From contig JBDKUE010000130.1 of the NCBI GenBank assembly GCA_039679855.1, forward strand, positions 1 through 10,101: 10,101 nucleotides of DNA, given 5' to 3'. Within the stretch, counting starts at the first letter, position 1. Each line of letters opens with the position of its first letter. The position numbers and the translations under genes are program-made. This document shows, piece by piece, positions 1 to 6,681 of the stretch. The notes under the pieces are model-generated. The model saw only the letters and a list, made by a program, of their open reading frames with translations. It was not told the origin of the DNA and ran no database searches. This stretch comes from UBA5314 sp039679855 (GTDB lineage Bacteria > Bacillota > Syntrophomonadia > Syntrophomonadales > Syntrophomonadaceae).

Positions 1-68
1 TTCGCTCCTCGCAATGACAACTAATCTATATTGGGTCATTGCGAGGAGCGAAGCGACGCGGCAATCTT
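1..68. repeat. dispersed hairpin repeat, cut by window start
   Basis: Positions 1-18 (TTCGCTCCTCGCAATGAC) are the exact reverse complement of 35-52, separated by 16 bases, and 53-68 continue as GCGACGCGGCAATCTT. From memory, units of this sequence recur between genes in many Clostridia and some other bacteria. They are often paired head to head as here. The element starts at or before the window edge, so its left part is missing. A short frame inside it (ATG at 14) is an artefact of the repeat. It could act as a transcript-end structure for a gene to the left. Identity as a dispersed repeat is recalled, whereas the inverted repeat itself is seen directly. Confidence 0.75.
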
Positions 69-124
69 AAGCCTTGAATCACGATTAAACTATTTTGACA
101 CCCTGTTCATTCCTGTAAAAATAC

Positions 125-154
125 AAAAGCCTCGGTTTTAGTTCCGAGGTTTTT
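125..154. terminator. Rho-independent terminator, probably bidirectional
   Basis: A stem CCTCGG (130-135) and CCGAGG (144-149) encloses an 8-base loop. It is flanked by AAAA at 125-128 and TTTTT at 150-154, so both strands have a stem followed by a U-rich tract. On the minus strand the tract continues as CTTTTGTATTTTT. It may end the leftward ABC-F transcript, about 300 bases past that stop codon, or a rightward gene outside the window, or both. Confidence 0.8.
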
Positions 155-449
155 GGTTCAAGCACTCGGGTTTTTGCATCAGTCAAACAACATTACGTAC
201 GTCCCCCTGATCCCGATTGCCTCTTAGCATTGTATATCTTTTATCTTGATAATATTATAACACATTGTGCAAATAATTGGGCAGGAATTTTCCCCCTTTT
301 TATTCCCTGTTTCATTACTTTCACTGCCGGGCGTCCCCAAAATAAGCTTAGTCTCTTCTGAAACTATCGTCTTTAGACAATAGTATAGATGCATTATAAG
401 AATCGTGTGTTTAAAAATTGGCCAAGGAAAAGGGATTGTAGGATAACCC
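155..449. other. intergenic stretch without a convincing gene
   Basis: No reading frame here has both a ribosome binding site and protein-like composition. It holds an imperfect 22-base palindrome at 363-384 (ACTATCGTCT/TT/AGACAATAGT, one mispair). On the minus strand there is a TATAAT at 254-259 with no matching -35 box at 16-18 bases. The minus-strand segment from about 245 down to the terminator at 125-154 could be a small RNA, but nothing confirms this. The 9-mer AGGGGGACG (minus strand, 200-208) recurs in the hairpin near 4913. Confidence 0.5.
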
Positions 450-2372
450 TTACATGCCCGGCTTCTTGTGCTTCTCGATGGCTTCGGCAAGTTCAGTGAG
501 GTAAGTCCAGCGCTCCAGTAAATCATCCAGCTGCTGCTCGATTTCTTGCCGGGCGACCAATAGTATTTCCAGCTGTTGATAATCGCTGGCAGCCTGTTCG
601 ATTTGATGGTTGCACTTCGCTAATTGGTATTCCCCACTGGCTATTTGGGCATCTATTTCTTCAAATTCTTTCTGCTCTTTAAAGGTGAATTTAAGTGGTT
701 TGTTTTTGGCCTTGGCATGGTTATCAGGTGTTATTTCCCGGACCGGCCTGTCATCCTTATTAAGTTCACTATTGGGCCGGGCGTTGGAATAGCGTAAATA
801 ATCAGAGTAATTGCCCGGGTATTCCGCAAGCCTCCCATTCCCTTCAAAAGTCAGCATCTTGTCGCATATCCGGTCTAAAAAGAAACGGTCATGCGATACG
901 GCTACCACTGCTCCGGGGAAATCATCCAGGTAGTCTTCCAGGATAGTCAAGGTCTCTATATCCAGATCATTTCCTGGTTCATCCAGCAGGAGAACATTGG
1001 GCGCTTCCATTAACACCCGCAACAGATGCAGCCTTCTCTTTTCCCCGCCGGAAAGCTTTTGCAGGGTGGTCCACTGGGCGGCCGGTGAAAAAAGAAAGGT
1101 CTCCAGCATCTGGGAGGCACTAAGCATTCTTTTCCCGGCTTTCAGGTATTCTCCCGCTTCGCGAATGTAATCGATAACCCGCATGTCCTCCGGGAGGCCG
1201 GTGCTTTGCTGGGGAAAATAGCCAATTTTAACCGTGCTGCCTATTTCCACCCGGCCCTTGTCGGGGGTGAGCTCGCCGCTCATAATGCGCAGCAGGGTTG
1301 TTTTTCCGCTCCCATTGGCACCCACCATCCCCAAGCGTTCATCTCGTTCCAGAATGCAGGAATAATCCTGTATTAACCTATTTTCCTTATAACCATGGGT
1401 GACATCCTCCAGGATAATAGTCTTCTTTCCCAGCCGGCTGGCCGCCTGGGATATCTGCAGTTTGTCGCCTTTTATCTGAACCTGCTCGTTTTGAAGCTTT
1501 TCGAATCGCTGGATGCGCGCTTTTTGTTTGGTGCTGCGCGCCCGGGCACCTTTTCTTATCCAGGCCAGTTCTTTGCGCAAGAGGGCTTGTTTCTTTTCGA
1601 CCGAAGAAGCTTCCATGGCCTCGCGCTCCAGTTTGCGTTCCAGGAAGGTGCTGTAATTCCCCGGATATGAATACAATCCGGCCCGGTCCAGTTCGATAAT
1701 GCGGCTGCTTACCCTTTCCAGGAAATAGCGGTCATGGGTAACCATCAAGAGAGCCCCATGGAATTTTTGCAGATATTCTTCCAACCAGTCAATAGCCTGG
1801 TTATCTAAGTGATTAGTAGGTTCGTCCAGAATCAACAGGTCGGCGGAGTTCATCAGGGCGGCCGCCAGAGCTGCCCGTTTCCGCTGACCTCCCGAGAGCT
1901 GGCCCATTATCCCAGCATAATCCTGAATCCCCAGCCGGTTCAGTATGCCTTTGGCATCGCTCTCCAGGGTCCAGGCATCATGGGCTTCCATTTCCTGACT
2001 CACCCGCAGCAACTCCTGGTGCAGGGCCTCGTTTTCACCTTCCCGGTCAATACGCTTCAGCAGCGTACGGTAGCGCTGCCAGGCGGTCATGCCCGGGGAG
2101 TCGCCGCTCAAAACCGTATTAATAACGGTGGCCTCCGGTTCGAAAAAAGGTTCCTGGGCAAGGTACTGAATACGCAGATTTTTATGCCAGACAATGCTTC
2201 CCCGGTCAGGTTCTTCCCTTCCGCCGGCCAGCTTTAGAAAGGTCGATTTACCGGAGCCGTTGACACCCAGCAGGCCAATCTTCTCTCCTTCTTCGATCCC
2301 GAAGCTAACCTGGCAAAGAAGGTTCTTTTCTGCAAAGGTTTTACTTACTTGATCCATTGTCAGGATATTCAT
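450..2372 (-). CDS. uup: ABC-F family ATPase, Uup type
   Basis: A soluble protein of 640 residues with two ABC ATPase domains and no membrane segment, so not a transporter. ABC-F proteins bind ribosomes near the E site. E. coli Uup is linked to ribosome function and to precise transposon excision. Domain 1 has Walker A GVNGSGKST (36-44), signature LSGGQ (159-163), Walker B LLILDEP (179-185, catalytic Glu184) and His213. The linker (about 240-310) carries RKGARARSTKQKARIQRF, typical of the Uup subgroup. Domain 2 has GANGSGKTT (351-359), LSGGE (440-444), LLLDEP (461-466) and His494. Its Walker B continues PGNDLD where PTNDLD is usual. Residues 545-640 are charged and predicted coiled coil, matching the Uup C-terminal domain. 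The ATG is preceded by AAGGAAG at 8 bases. Antibiotic-resistance ABC-F proteins are an alternative, but the linker and C-terminal domain fit Uup better. Confidence 0.93.
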   Translation of the reverse strand: MNILTMDQVSKTFAEKNLLCQVSFGIEEGEKIGLLGVNGSGKSTFLKLAGGREEPDRGSIVWHKNLRIQYLAQEPFFEPEATVINTVLSGDSPGMTAWQRYRTLLKRIDREGENEALHQELLRVSQEMEAHDAWTLESDAKGILNRLGIQDYAGIMGQLSGGQRKRAALAAALMNSADLLILDEPTNHLDNQAIDWLEEYLQKFHGALLMVTHDRYFLERVSSRIIELDRAGLYSYPGNYSTFLERKLEREAMEASSVEKKQALLRKELAWIRKGARARSTKQKARIQRFEKLQNEQVQIKGDKLQISQAASRLGKKTIILEDVTHGYKENRLIQDYSCILERDERLGMVGANGSGKTTLLRIMSGELTPDKGRVEIGSTVKIGYFPQQSTGLPEDMRVIDYIREAGEYLKAGKRMLSASQMLETFLFSPAAQWTTLQKLSGGEKRRLHLLRVLMEAPNVLLLDEPGNDLDIETLTILEDYLDDFPGAVVAVSHDRFFLDRICDKMLTFEGNGRLAEYPGNYSDYLRYSNARPNSELNKDDRPVREITPDNHAKAKNKPLKFTFKEQKEFEEIDAQIASGEYQLAKCNHQIEQAASDYQQLEILLVARQEIEQQLDDLLERWTYLTELAEAIEKHKKPGM

Positions 2373-2390
2373 TGTATCGGCTTCCTTAAG

Positions 2391-2414
2391 TTGACGTCAA
2401 TATGATTAATTATA
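2391..2414 (-). promoter_or_regulatory. possible -10 box and 10-base palindrome before uup
   Basis: On the minus strand a TATAAT lies at 2409-2414, about 40 bases before the uup start. No TTGACA-like box lies 16-18 bases further upstream. Between it and the ribosome binding site lies the perfect palindrome TTGACGTCAA (2391-2400), which would fall near the transcript start and could be an operator. Both calls are weak. Confidence 0.25.
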
Positions 2415-2646
2415 TCTTTTTCTCAACTGAAGAAGTAGAAACGGCCGGTAAAATGCATCTACTTTTCGATTAGACATTTCAACTATTTTTTACGCTTTCT
2501 CGATAACTTTCCAAAATCCGACAAATAATTCAAGTAATTCCCATGGTAATTTTGTTATATTATATTTAATTGTGTAGTAGACTATGACCTTTGGTTTAAT
2601 TTGTGCAACAATTGTGTTGTTTATGATTAATTATTAACGAGGAAAG

Positions 2647-3678
2647 ATGGAAATGTTATATAAACTATTTAAAAACGAATCCGGTCAATCAACAGTTCTG
2701 GTTGCATTGGCTAGCGTTGTACTAATTGGTTTTTTGGCATTGGCAATTGATGTTGGACTTTTGGCATATCAAAAAGGCGTTCTGCAAAATGCAGCTGATG
2801 CCGCTTGTTTGGCTGGAGCTCAGGAATTGCCTGATGATCGAGTAAAAGCGGACACTGTTGCAAGAACCTATGCATCTACTAATGGCAATGCAGATGATAC
2901 TGTGTCAGTGACCATACCGGCAGATAAAAGGTCTATAAACGTCCATATTGAGCGCAATGTGCCACTATTTTTTGCCAAGGTATTGGGGATAAGCAAGAGT
3001 GACCTAAGCGCCGACGCTACGGCATGCATCGGCGTAGCCGCCAGCGTGCCCTGGATCGTGCCTTTTGTGATCGCCAAACCGGCGTCATTTAATTACGATA
3101 CTGTTTATGTTATGAGGATGTATGGCGGCGGGCCATATCCAAACGGTTATAGTTATCCCTCTGACTACAAGGCCAAATATCCAGCTTATCCGCTAACCAA
3201 TCCATATCCGTATCAATTTGACTATATGAATGTAAAGATAACACCTAGTTCAAATCCCAGCCGGGAATTCCAGAACTACTTGACCTATCTGGAAAAGGGC
3301 TATCACGAGACTTTTACCCTCAATCAAAAAATGCTCTACTATGCTCCTTCAAGCGGCGGTATACCATCTGTAGATACATTTCAAAAGAGGATTACGGCCG
3401 ATCACAACACTGATTATACGAAAGCCAGGATTGGAGACCCCCGCGTTATGCTTATTCCGATTGTAGATAAGCTGCTTCCGCGCAACACAAGTGAAAATAC
3501 CAAGGTAACGATCATCGGTTTTGTTGGTTTTTATCTGCAAGCGGTACACAAAAACAGTTATTACGAAACATTTTGGTTTGAAGGGAGATTTCTTAAGGAC
3601 CTGAATATAGGTTCGGGAGAGGTGACCTACGATCCTAACGCTGATTTTGGATTGCGGGTAGTAAACCTGACCGAATAG
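2647..3678 (+). CDS. TadE/TadG-like membrane-anchored surface protein
   Basis: A 343-residue protein. The N-terminus has the Tad-like layout of pilus-associated TadE/TadG proteins: NESGQSTVLVALASVVLIGF with a membrane segment at about 15-40, then IDVGLLAYQKGVLQNAADAA and CLAGAQEL (to residue 61). The rest, predicted outside the membrane, is rich in Tyr and Pro around 150-195 and matches no domain I recognise. TadG proteins help assemble or anchor Flp pili, but no pilin, prepilin peptidase, TadA ATPase or secretin gene is visible, so this copy is an orphan in the window. The start is uncertain: AGGA at 2640-2643 lies 3 bases before the ATG at 2647 but 9 before the in-frame ATG at 2653 (Met3), which has better spacing. 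No convincing promoter was found in the AT-rich 2500-2640. The in-frame open stretch after the stop is treated separately. Confidence 0.8.
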   Translation: MEMLYKLFKNESGQSTVLVALASVVLIGFLALAIDVGLLAYQKGVLQNAADAACLAGAQELPDDRVKADTVARTYASTNGNADDTVSVTIPADKRSINVHIERNVPLFFAKVLGISKSDLSADATACIGVAASVPWIVPFVIAKPASFNYDTVYVMRMYGGGPYPNGYSYPSDYKAKYPAYPLTNPYPYQFDYMNVKITPSSNPSREFQNYLTYLEKGYHETFTLNQKMLYYAPSSGGIPSVDTFQKRITADHNTDYTKARIGDPRVMLIPIVDKLLPRNTSENTKVTIIGFVGFYLQAVHKNSYYETFWFEGRFLKDLNIGSGEVTYDPNADFGLRVVNLTE

Positions 3679-3828
3679 AAATGGCAGAGCGTATACGAAG
3701 CATCTGAGCATTGGTAGCGATATATTCGATCCGCACTCGGGATGAGTCAGGATCAATTCATTGGATATATTGATGGATTAATGTATGAAGCCAAGCAGCG
3801 CAACAGGAGCGATAGACGGACGAGATAA
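3679..3828 (+). pseudogene. possible decayed in-frame tail or small ORF after the TadG-like gene
   Basis: The TadG-like frame continues past its TAG: 12 codons (KWQSVYEASEHW), a second TAG at 3715-3717, then 36 sense codons to TAA at 3826-3828. Within the last part an ATG at 3742 would give 28 residues (MSQDQFIGYIDGLMYEAKQR and an Arg-rich end). That ATG has only a poor ribosome binding site (CTCGGG directly before it). This may be a 3' extension lost by nonsense mutation, a remnant of another gene, or chance. No family is recognised. Confidence 0.2.
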
Positions 3829-3897
3829 ACCTCCCCACCGCCCTCTCTTTATTTAAAGGTCGCAAGCCAATCCAGAGAAATCACATATAATGGTTTC

Positions 3898-3926
3898 TTG
3901 TAATTGCGTCCTATTATGATTATAAT
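3898..3926 (+). promoter_or_regulatory. sigma-A type promoter for the small protein/YidC unit
   Basis: TTGTAA (3898-3903) and TATAAT (3921-3926) are separated by exactly 17 bases. Transcription would start near 3933, about 10 bases before the GGGAGGTG ribosome binding site at 3942-3949. The short leader fits the downstream genes. Confidence 0.65.
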
Positions 3927-3942
3927 GTTATATTAATATCTG

Positions 3943-3949
3943 GGAGGTG
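3943..3949 (+). promoter_or_regulatory. ribosome binding site that overlaps the only canonical start codon
   Basis: GGAGGTG is a near-perfect Shine-Dalgarno sequence, but the only nearby in-frame canonical start, GTG at 3947-3949, forms its last three bases. At normal spacing the in-frame codon is ATC (3956-3958), followed by ATT (3962-3964). No ATG occurs in this frame upstream, where TAA at 3923-3925 closes it. Confidence 0.6.
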
Positions 3950-4219
3950 GGCACAATCAACATTGATAACTCCATTATTTTAGCCATAACATTAAACATT
4001 GCCTTGATTTTGACCATCTCCTGGTTAGGTATAAGGCTTATAAACAACCGCCTGGATTCCCGCTTTAGCAATGATAAAGCCACACTCCAGATCTCCACGC
4101 TTGTAAAGATAACGTCCTTCATAACCCCCCGGATAAAAATATCCTTTCGCATTCGAAGAATGATCAAAACTGCCTCAGATAACGATGAAACACCTTTTTT
4201 TGCACCTCAGTCAGCTTAA
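3947..4219 (+). CDS. small one-TM cationic membrane protein, unknown function
   Basis: About 90 residues counted from the GTG; the true start may be a few codons later, as explained for the ribosome binding site. Residues 9-31 form one hydrophobic helix (SIILAITLNIALILTISWLG). After this comes a mostly basic segment, including PRIKISFRIRRMIK at 61-74, with an acidic patch near 79-81. This suggests an N-out or signal-anchor protein with a positively charged cytoplasmic tail. I recognise no family. It begins just after a good promoter and ends 24 bases before the YidC-like gene, which has its own strong ribosome binding site, so the two are very likely co-transcribed. A role as partner or first client of that insertase is a guess from position only. 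Confidence 0.55.
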   Translation: MGTINIDNSIILAITLNIALILTISWLGIRLINNRLDSRFSNDKATLQISTLVKITSFITPRIKISFRIRRMIKTASDNDETPFFAPQSA

Positions 4220-4243
4220 TCTATAACTGAGGAGGCACAAAAA

Positions 4244-4897
4244 ATGTATTTATTCAGCACCCCATTTAATGGGGCATTGGCGTTTTTGCTCGGGCTAACC
4301 GGCGACTGGTTCTTGGCGATCGTTCTCATTACTCTGGCGATCAAACTGGTCATGTTTCCCCTATCCGTAAAACAACAAAAAGCGATGATGATGTCTCAAA
4401 ACCTGAACGAGGTTAGGAAATCCTTATCTGAAAGGTTCAAGGATAAAACCGAAAAAATCAATGCACAGTTGGCCAAAGTCATGACCAGATACAAGGTAAA
4501 TCCGCTGCTTCCTTTTATTACACTGGTCATCCAGGCACCGGTTTTCTTTTCACTGTACTTTTCGCTGCTCCACTTGAGCACAACCGTTGGGAGCGCTCTC
4601 ATTCCATGGATATTGACTGTCAGCAACCCCGACAGTTTTCATATCCTGCCTGTGATCGGCAGCCTGATGCAGGGGCTTTCTAGCCTTACCGCCGAAAGTA
4701 AAAACCTAATCATGTTTATCCTGCCGATCGCTCTGGGGCTGGTGTTTCTATGGAAAGCACCTGCCGCATTGAGCGTTTACTGGGGAATAAACGCCCTGCT
4801 CGGCTTCGCCGAAAGAAAAATTATGTCTTTAGAGAGATTCCGGAAACGCTTCCTTCAGGTTCCGTCAACGGAAGAAATGCTGGAGAGTCTGGTTTAG
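4244..4897 (+). CDS. yidC: YidC/Oxa1 family membrane insertase, short orphan copy
   Basis: A 217-residue polytopic protein that should insert or fold membrane proteins. Family landmarks are a first helix at about 23-43 ending in FPLSVKQQKAM, a charged cytoplasmic hairpin at 44-86, YKVNPLLPFITLVIQAPVFF at 83-102, a third helix region near 132-148, and FLWKAPAALSVYWGINALLG at 168-187. It is shorter than B. subtilis SpoIIIJ (about 260) because the lipoprotein signal region is absent; translation starts just before the core. The conserved Arg of the hydrophilic groove (as in the family's IIIRLLILPL-like motif) is Lys34 here (LAIKLVMFPL). GAGGAGG sits 8 bases before the ATG. The usual rpmH-rnpA-yidC-jag neighbours are absent, so this is probably a second, specialised copy. 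The family call is firm; the specialised role is inferred. Confidence 0.9.
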   Translation: MYLFSTPFNGALAFLLGLTGDWFLAIVLITLAIKLVMFPLSVKQQKAMMMSQNLNEVRKSLSERFKDKTEKINAQLAKVMTRYKVNPLLPFITLVIQAPVFFSLYFSLLHLSTTVGSALIPWILTVSNPDSFHILPVIGSLMQGLSSLTAESKNLIMFILPIALGLVFLWKAPAALSVYWGINALLGFAERKIMSLERFRKRFLQVPSTEEMLESLV

Positions 4898-4905
4898 ATA
4901 TTGGT

Positions 4906-4954
4906 GGGGCCAAGGGGGACGAGGTGTTGATACCATTTCCCCCCTGGCATCCCC
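4906..4954 (+). terminator. GC-rich hairpin after the YidC-like gene
   Basis: GGGG (4906-4909), CCA (4910-4912) and GGGGG (4914-4918) can pair with CCCCC (4940-4944), TGG (4945-4947) and CCCC (4951-4954), with small bulges at 4913 and 4948-4950. It begins 9 bases after the stop and is followed by TTAATTAAC rather than a clean T-run. It may be a terminator or a small hairpin repeat. A GGGGGAC core is shared with the intergenic stretch near 200. Confidence 0.45.
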
Positions 4955-5133
4955 TTAATTAACAAACTGTTTATATTCATATTGTGCTTCTTCTACCGCA
5001 AGTTGGACGGGTCTTTATTGAAATATTTGCCAATAATGTCGCGGTCTCTTAAAAAAGCCCGTTTGTCCTGTTAAAACTTGCTCTTTAGGCACCATAGAGG
5101 TCCCACATCCCCAACTAAATATTTTTCTGTTTA

Positions 5134-6468
5134 TTATTTACTCAACTGCCGCGCATCTTGAAAATAAGCCTGAGTTTCTTCCGAATATAATCCGGTTTGG
5201 AAAAATACTTTCCGGAATCCGCTGTAATATTCAGGGTAGGCGGTTCTGGCATGGGCGTCATTAAAAAGGGCCAATTTTGAATTGGGATACGCCTCGGCCA
5301 GCCAGCGCCCCATTTGGGCTCCAAAATCCTGGTCGTTGTTACCGGCCCAGATTAGAACTTCTCCCTTATATCCAGAACGGTCAAGATTGAAATCCGGTGG
5401 GGCGATTATTCCGGCGCGTCCGGCTTTAATGAAATCAGCCAGAAGATCGGCCGCCCACTCGTAGCCCAGCACTAGATCCTGGGCTGAAGCCGGCTGATAC
5501 TGATCCAGGTCAGCCCCTAACACCTCATAGACTCGCACTTTAACCTCCACTTCCGAGGGAAGATTCATCAAGTAGCTGATTAATTCATAGTTGTATTCTG
5601 GTTTTAACCAGGTTTTTAAATAGGCATATATTTCATTCCAGGTGGCTGATTCAGTTTGACTGGTCATTAAAGATGTTTGCAGTTGGGTCTGCCCTTGCAG
5701 CCCTACTTTAAAAAGCATAAAAGCTAGATCTGGCTTAGAGCCAGCATCGTGAAGGCATGAAAAGTAGGCTTCAGCAACCCGGGGATTTGATTTATAGGTT
5801 CTGGTAATGAAGGTTTCACCGTGCTGTCGAGCCAGATCCGGCCCTCCGCTGGACTCAATCAAAACTCGTGTTACGTGTTCACCATATTTGTTTAAAAATT
5901 GCTGCTCCAGCACTCCCCCTCCCGATCCTCCGTAAAGCATGATCTTACCATCAGAAGGGAGAAGCCCCTGGCGCTGCATATCCTGCCGAATTGCTTCAAT
6001 GTCTTCTACTTGCTGGTTAGAGCCATAAAGGTTCATTGCGCGGGCGTAGTTTACTGATCCGTCACTATTGAATACTTCTGGGAAGAGAGTGGGAGAAACA
6101 CCGCGGTTCCCTATTAAAACATAGGAGAGGCCCTCCAGGTTTTCTTCAAAATAGTCAAAGTGTTCCGGCCTGGTTAGCATTCCAACTGCCTCTTGCTGAT
6201 TGTCAAAAAGCCAGAAGATTACCGGATCGCCTGCTTTAAAATTGGGGCTCAGGTAATAGAAATCAGTAAAGCTTCCCAGGGAGGGATCATTATGATCAAT
6301 AGGCAGTTGTATGTAGTGGTGGTGCGCATCAGGCGCCATGCCCGGGTAATAACTGCCTGCAGTCAGCCGGGTTTGGGGAACCTTGTTTAATTCGTGCAAT
6401 TTATACCCGCCATATATTCCGCCAATTACCATTACCAGCAGAACTATCTTCAATATTTTCTTTTTCAT
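5134..6468 (-). CDS. membrane-anchored alpha/beta hydrolase, S28/S33 peptidase-like
   Basis: Starting at the ATG at 6466-6468 gives 444 residues. AAGGAG lies 10 bases upstream, and translation begins with MKKKILK followed by a hydrophobic anchor at about 6-22, so the enzyme should sit outside the membrane. An in-frame ATG 75 bases upstream would bury the anchor and has no well-spaced ribosome binding site. The nucleophile elbow is YGGSGGG with Ser182. IQLPIDHNDPSLGSF (about 53-67) recalls the N-terminal segment of S28 peptidases. IGNRGVSP (119-126) resembles the DQRGxGxS segment of S33 prolyl aminopeptidases. Candidate acid and base are Asp379 (or Asp381) in AGNNDQDFG and His406 in NDAHART. 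A serine hydrolase is well supported; peptidase activity and substrate are inferred. It ends convergently against the YidC unit, and the AT-rich leader shows no clear promoter. A T-run follows at 5051-5056 (minus strand) without a convincing hairpin. Confidence 0.85.
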   Translation of the reverse strand: MKKKILKIVLLVMVIGGIYGGYKLHELNKVPQTRLTAGSYYPGMAPDAHHHYIQLPIDHNDPSLGSFTDFYYLSPNFKAGDPVIFWLFDNQQEAVGMLTRPEHFDYFEENLEGLSYVLIGNRGVSPTLFPEVFNSDGSVNYARAMNLYGSNQQVEDIEAIRQDMQRQGLLPSDGKIMLYGGSGGGVLEQQFLNKYGEHVTRVLIESSGGPDLARQHGETFITRTYKSNPRVAEAYFSCLHDAGSKPDLAFMLFKVGLQGQTQLQTSLMTSQTESATWNEIYAYLKTWLKPEYNYELISYLMNLPSEVEVKVRVYEVLGADLDQYQPASAQDLVLGYEWAADLLADFIKAGRAGIIAPPDFNLDRSGYKGEVLIWAGNNDQDFGAQMGRWLAEAYPNSKLALFNDAHARTAYPEYYSGFRKVFFQTGLYSEETQAYFQDARQLSK

Positions 6469-6627
6469 ATCTTTTGAACTCCTTATATCAAAATCCGGGG
6501 CTATTTCATGCCTTGTCCGTTTGATAATTACGCCATAATTCATCCCCTACTATTAAAACGATTTATCTGTAGAAAACATTCAATTTTACTAAAAAAAATA
6601 TCTTTCTCCTGCACCATAATACTACAA

Positions 6628-6652
6628 AAGAGAGGCCGTTAAGGCCTCTCTT
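6628..6652 (-). terminator. Rho-independent terminator of the copper-amine-oxidase-N gene
   Basis: AAGAGAGGCC (6628-6637) and GGCCTCTCTT (6643-6652) form a perfect 10-base-pair stem with a 5-base loop. On the minus strand the stem runs into TTTTG. It lies 30 bases past the stop of the leftward gene at 6682 and separates it from the hydrolase gene. Confidence 0.85.
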
Positions 6653-6681
6653 GTTGCGCTCTATTTATTTGTTTGAAATCT

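Noticed and set aside
14..60. Short rightward ATG frame at the window start
   Set aside because: It lies entirely within the inverted repeat and arises from it.
254..272. TATAAT and TTGCAC on the minus strand as a promoter
   Set aside because: The two boxes are only 7 bases apart, so they cannot work together; no other -35 match exists at the right distance.
224..526. Leftward open frame of 100 codons overlapping the end of uup
   Set aside because: It begins inside uup in another frame, has no ribosome binding site and an uneven composition; it is a shadow plus intergenic sequence.
1395..2237. Rightward frames of 91 and 142 codons opposite uup
   Set aside because: They are antisense to a well-supported ABC-F gene and show no features of their own.
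5040..5133. Terminator for the hydrolase gene around the T-run at 5051-5056 (minus strand)
   Set aside because: No stable hairpin directly precedes the T-run; only a weak bulged GGACC/GGTGCC pairing lies further upstream.
6469..6543. Upstream ATG extending the hydrolase by 25 residues
   Set aside because: The extension would put a charged stretch before the signal anchor and lacks a spaced ribosome binding site; the ATG at 6466-6468 has AAGGAG at 10 bases.
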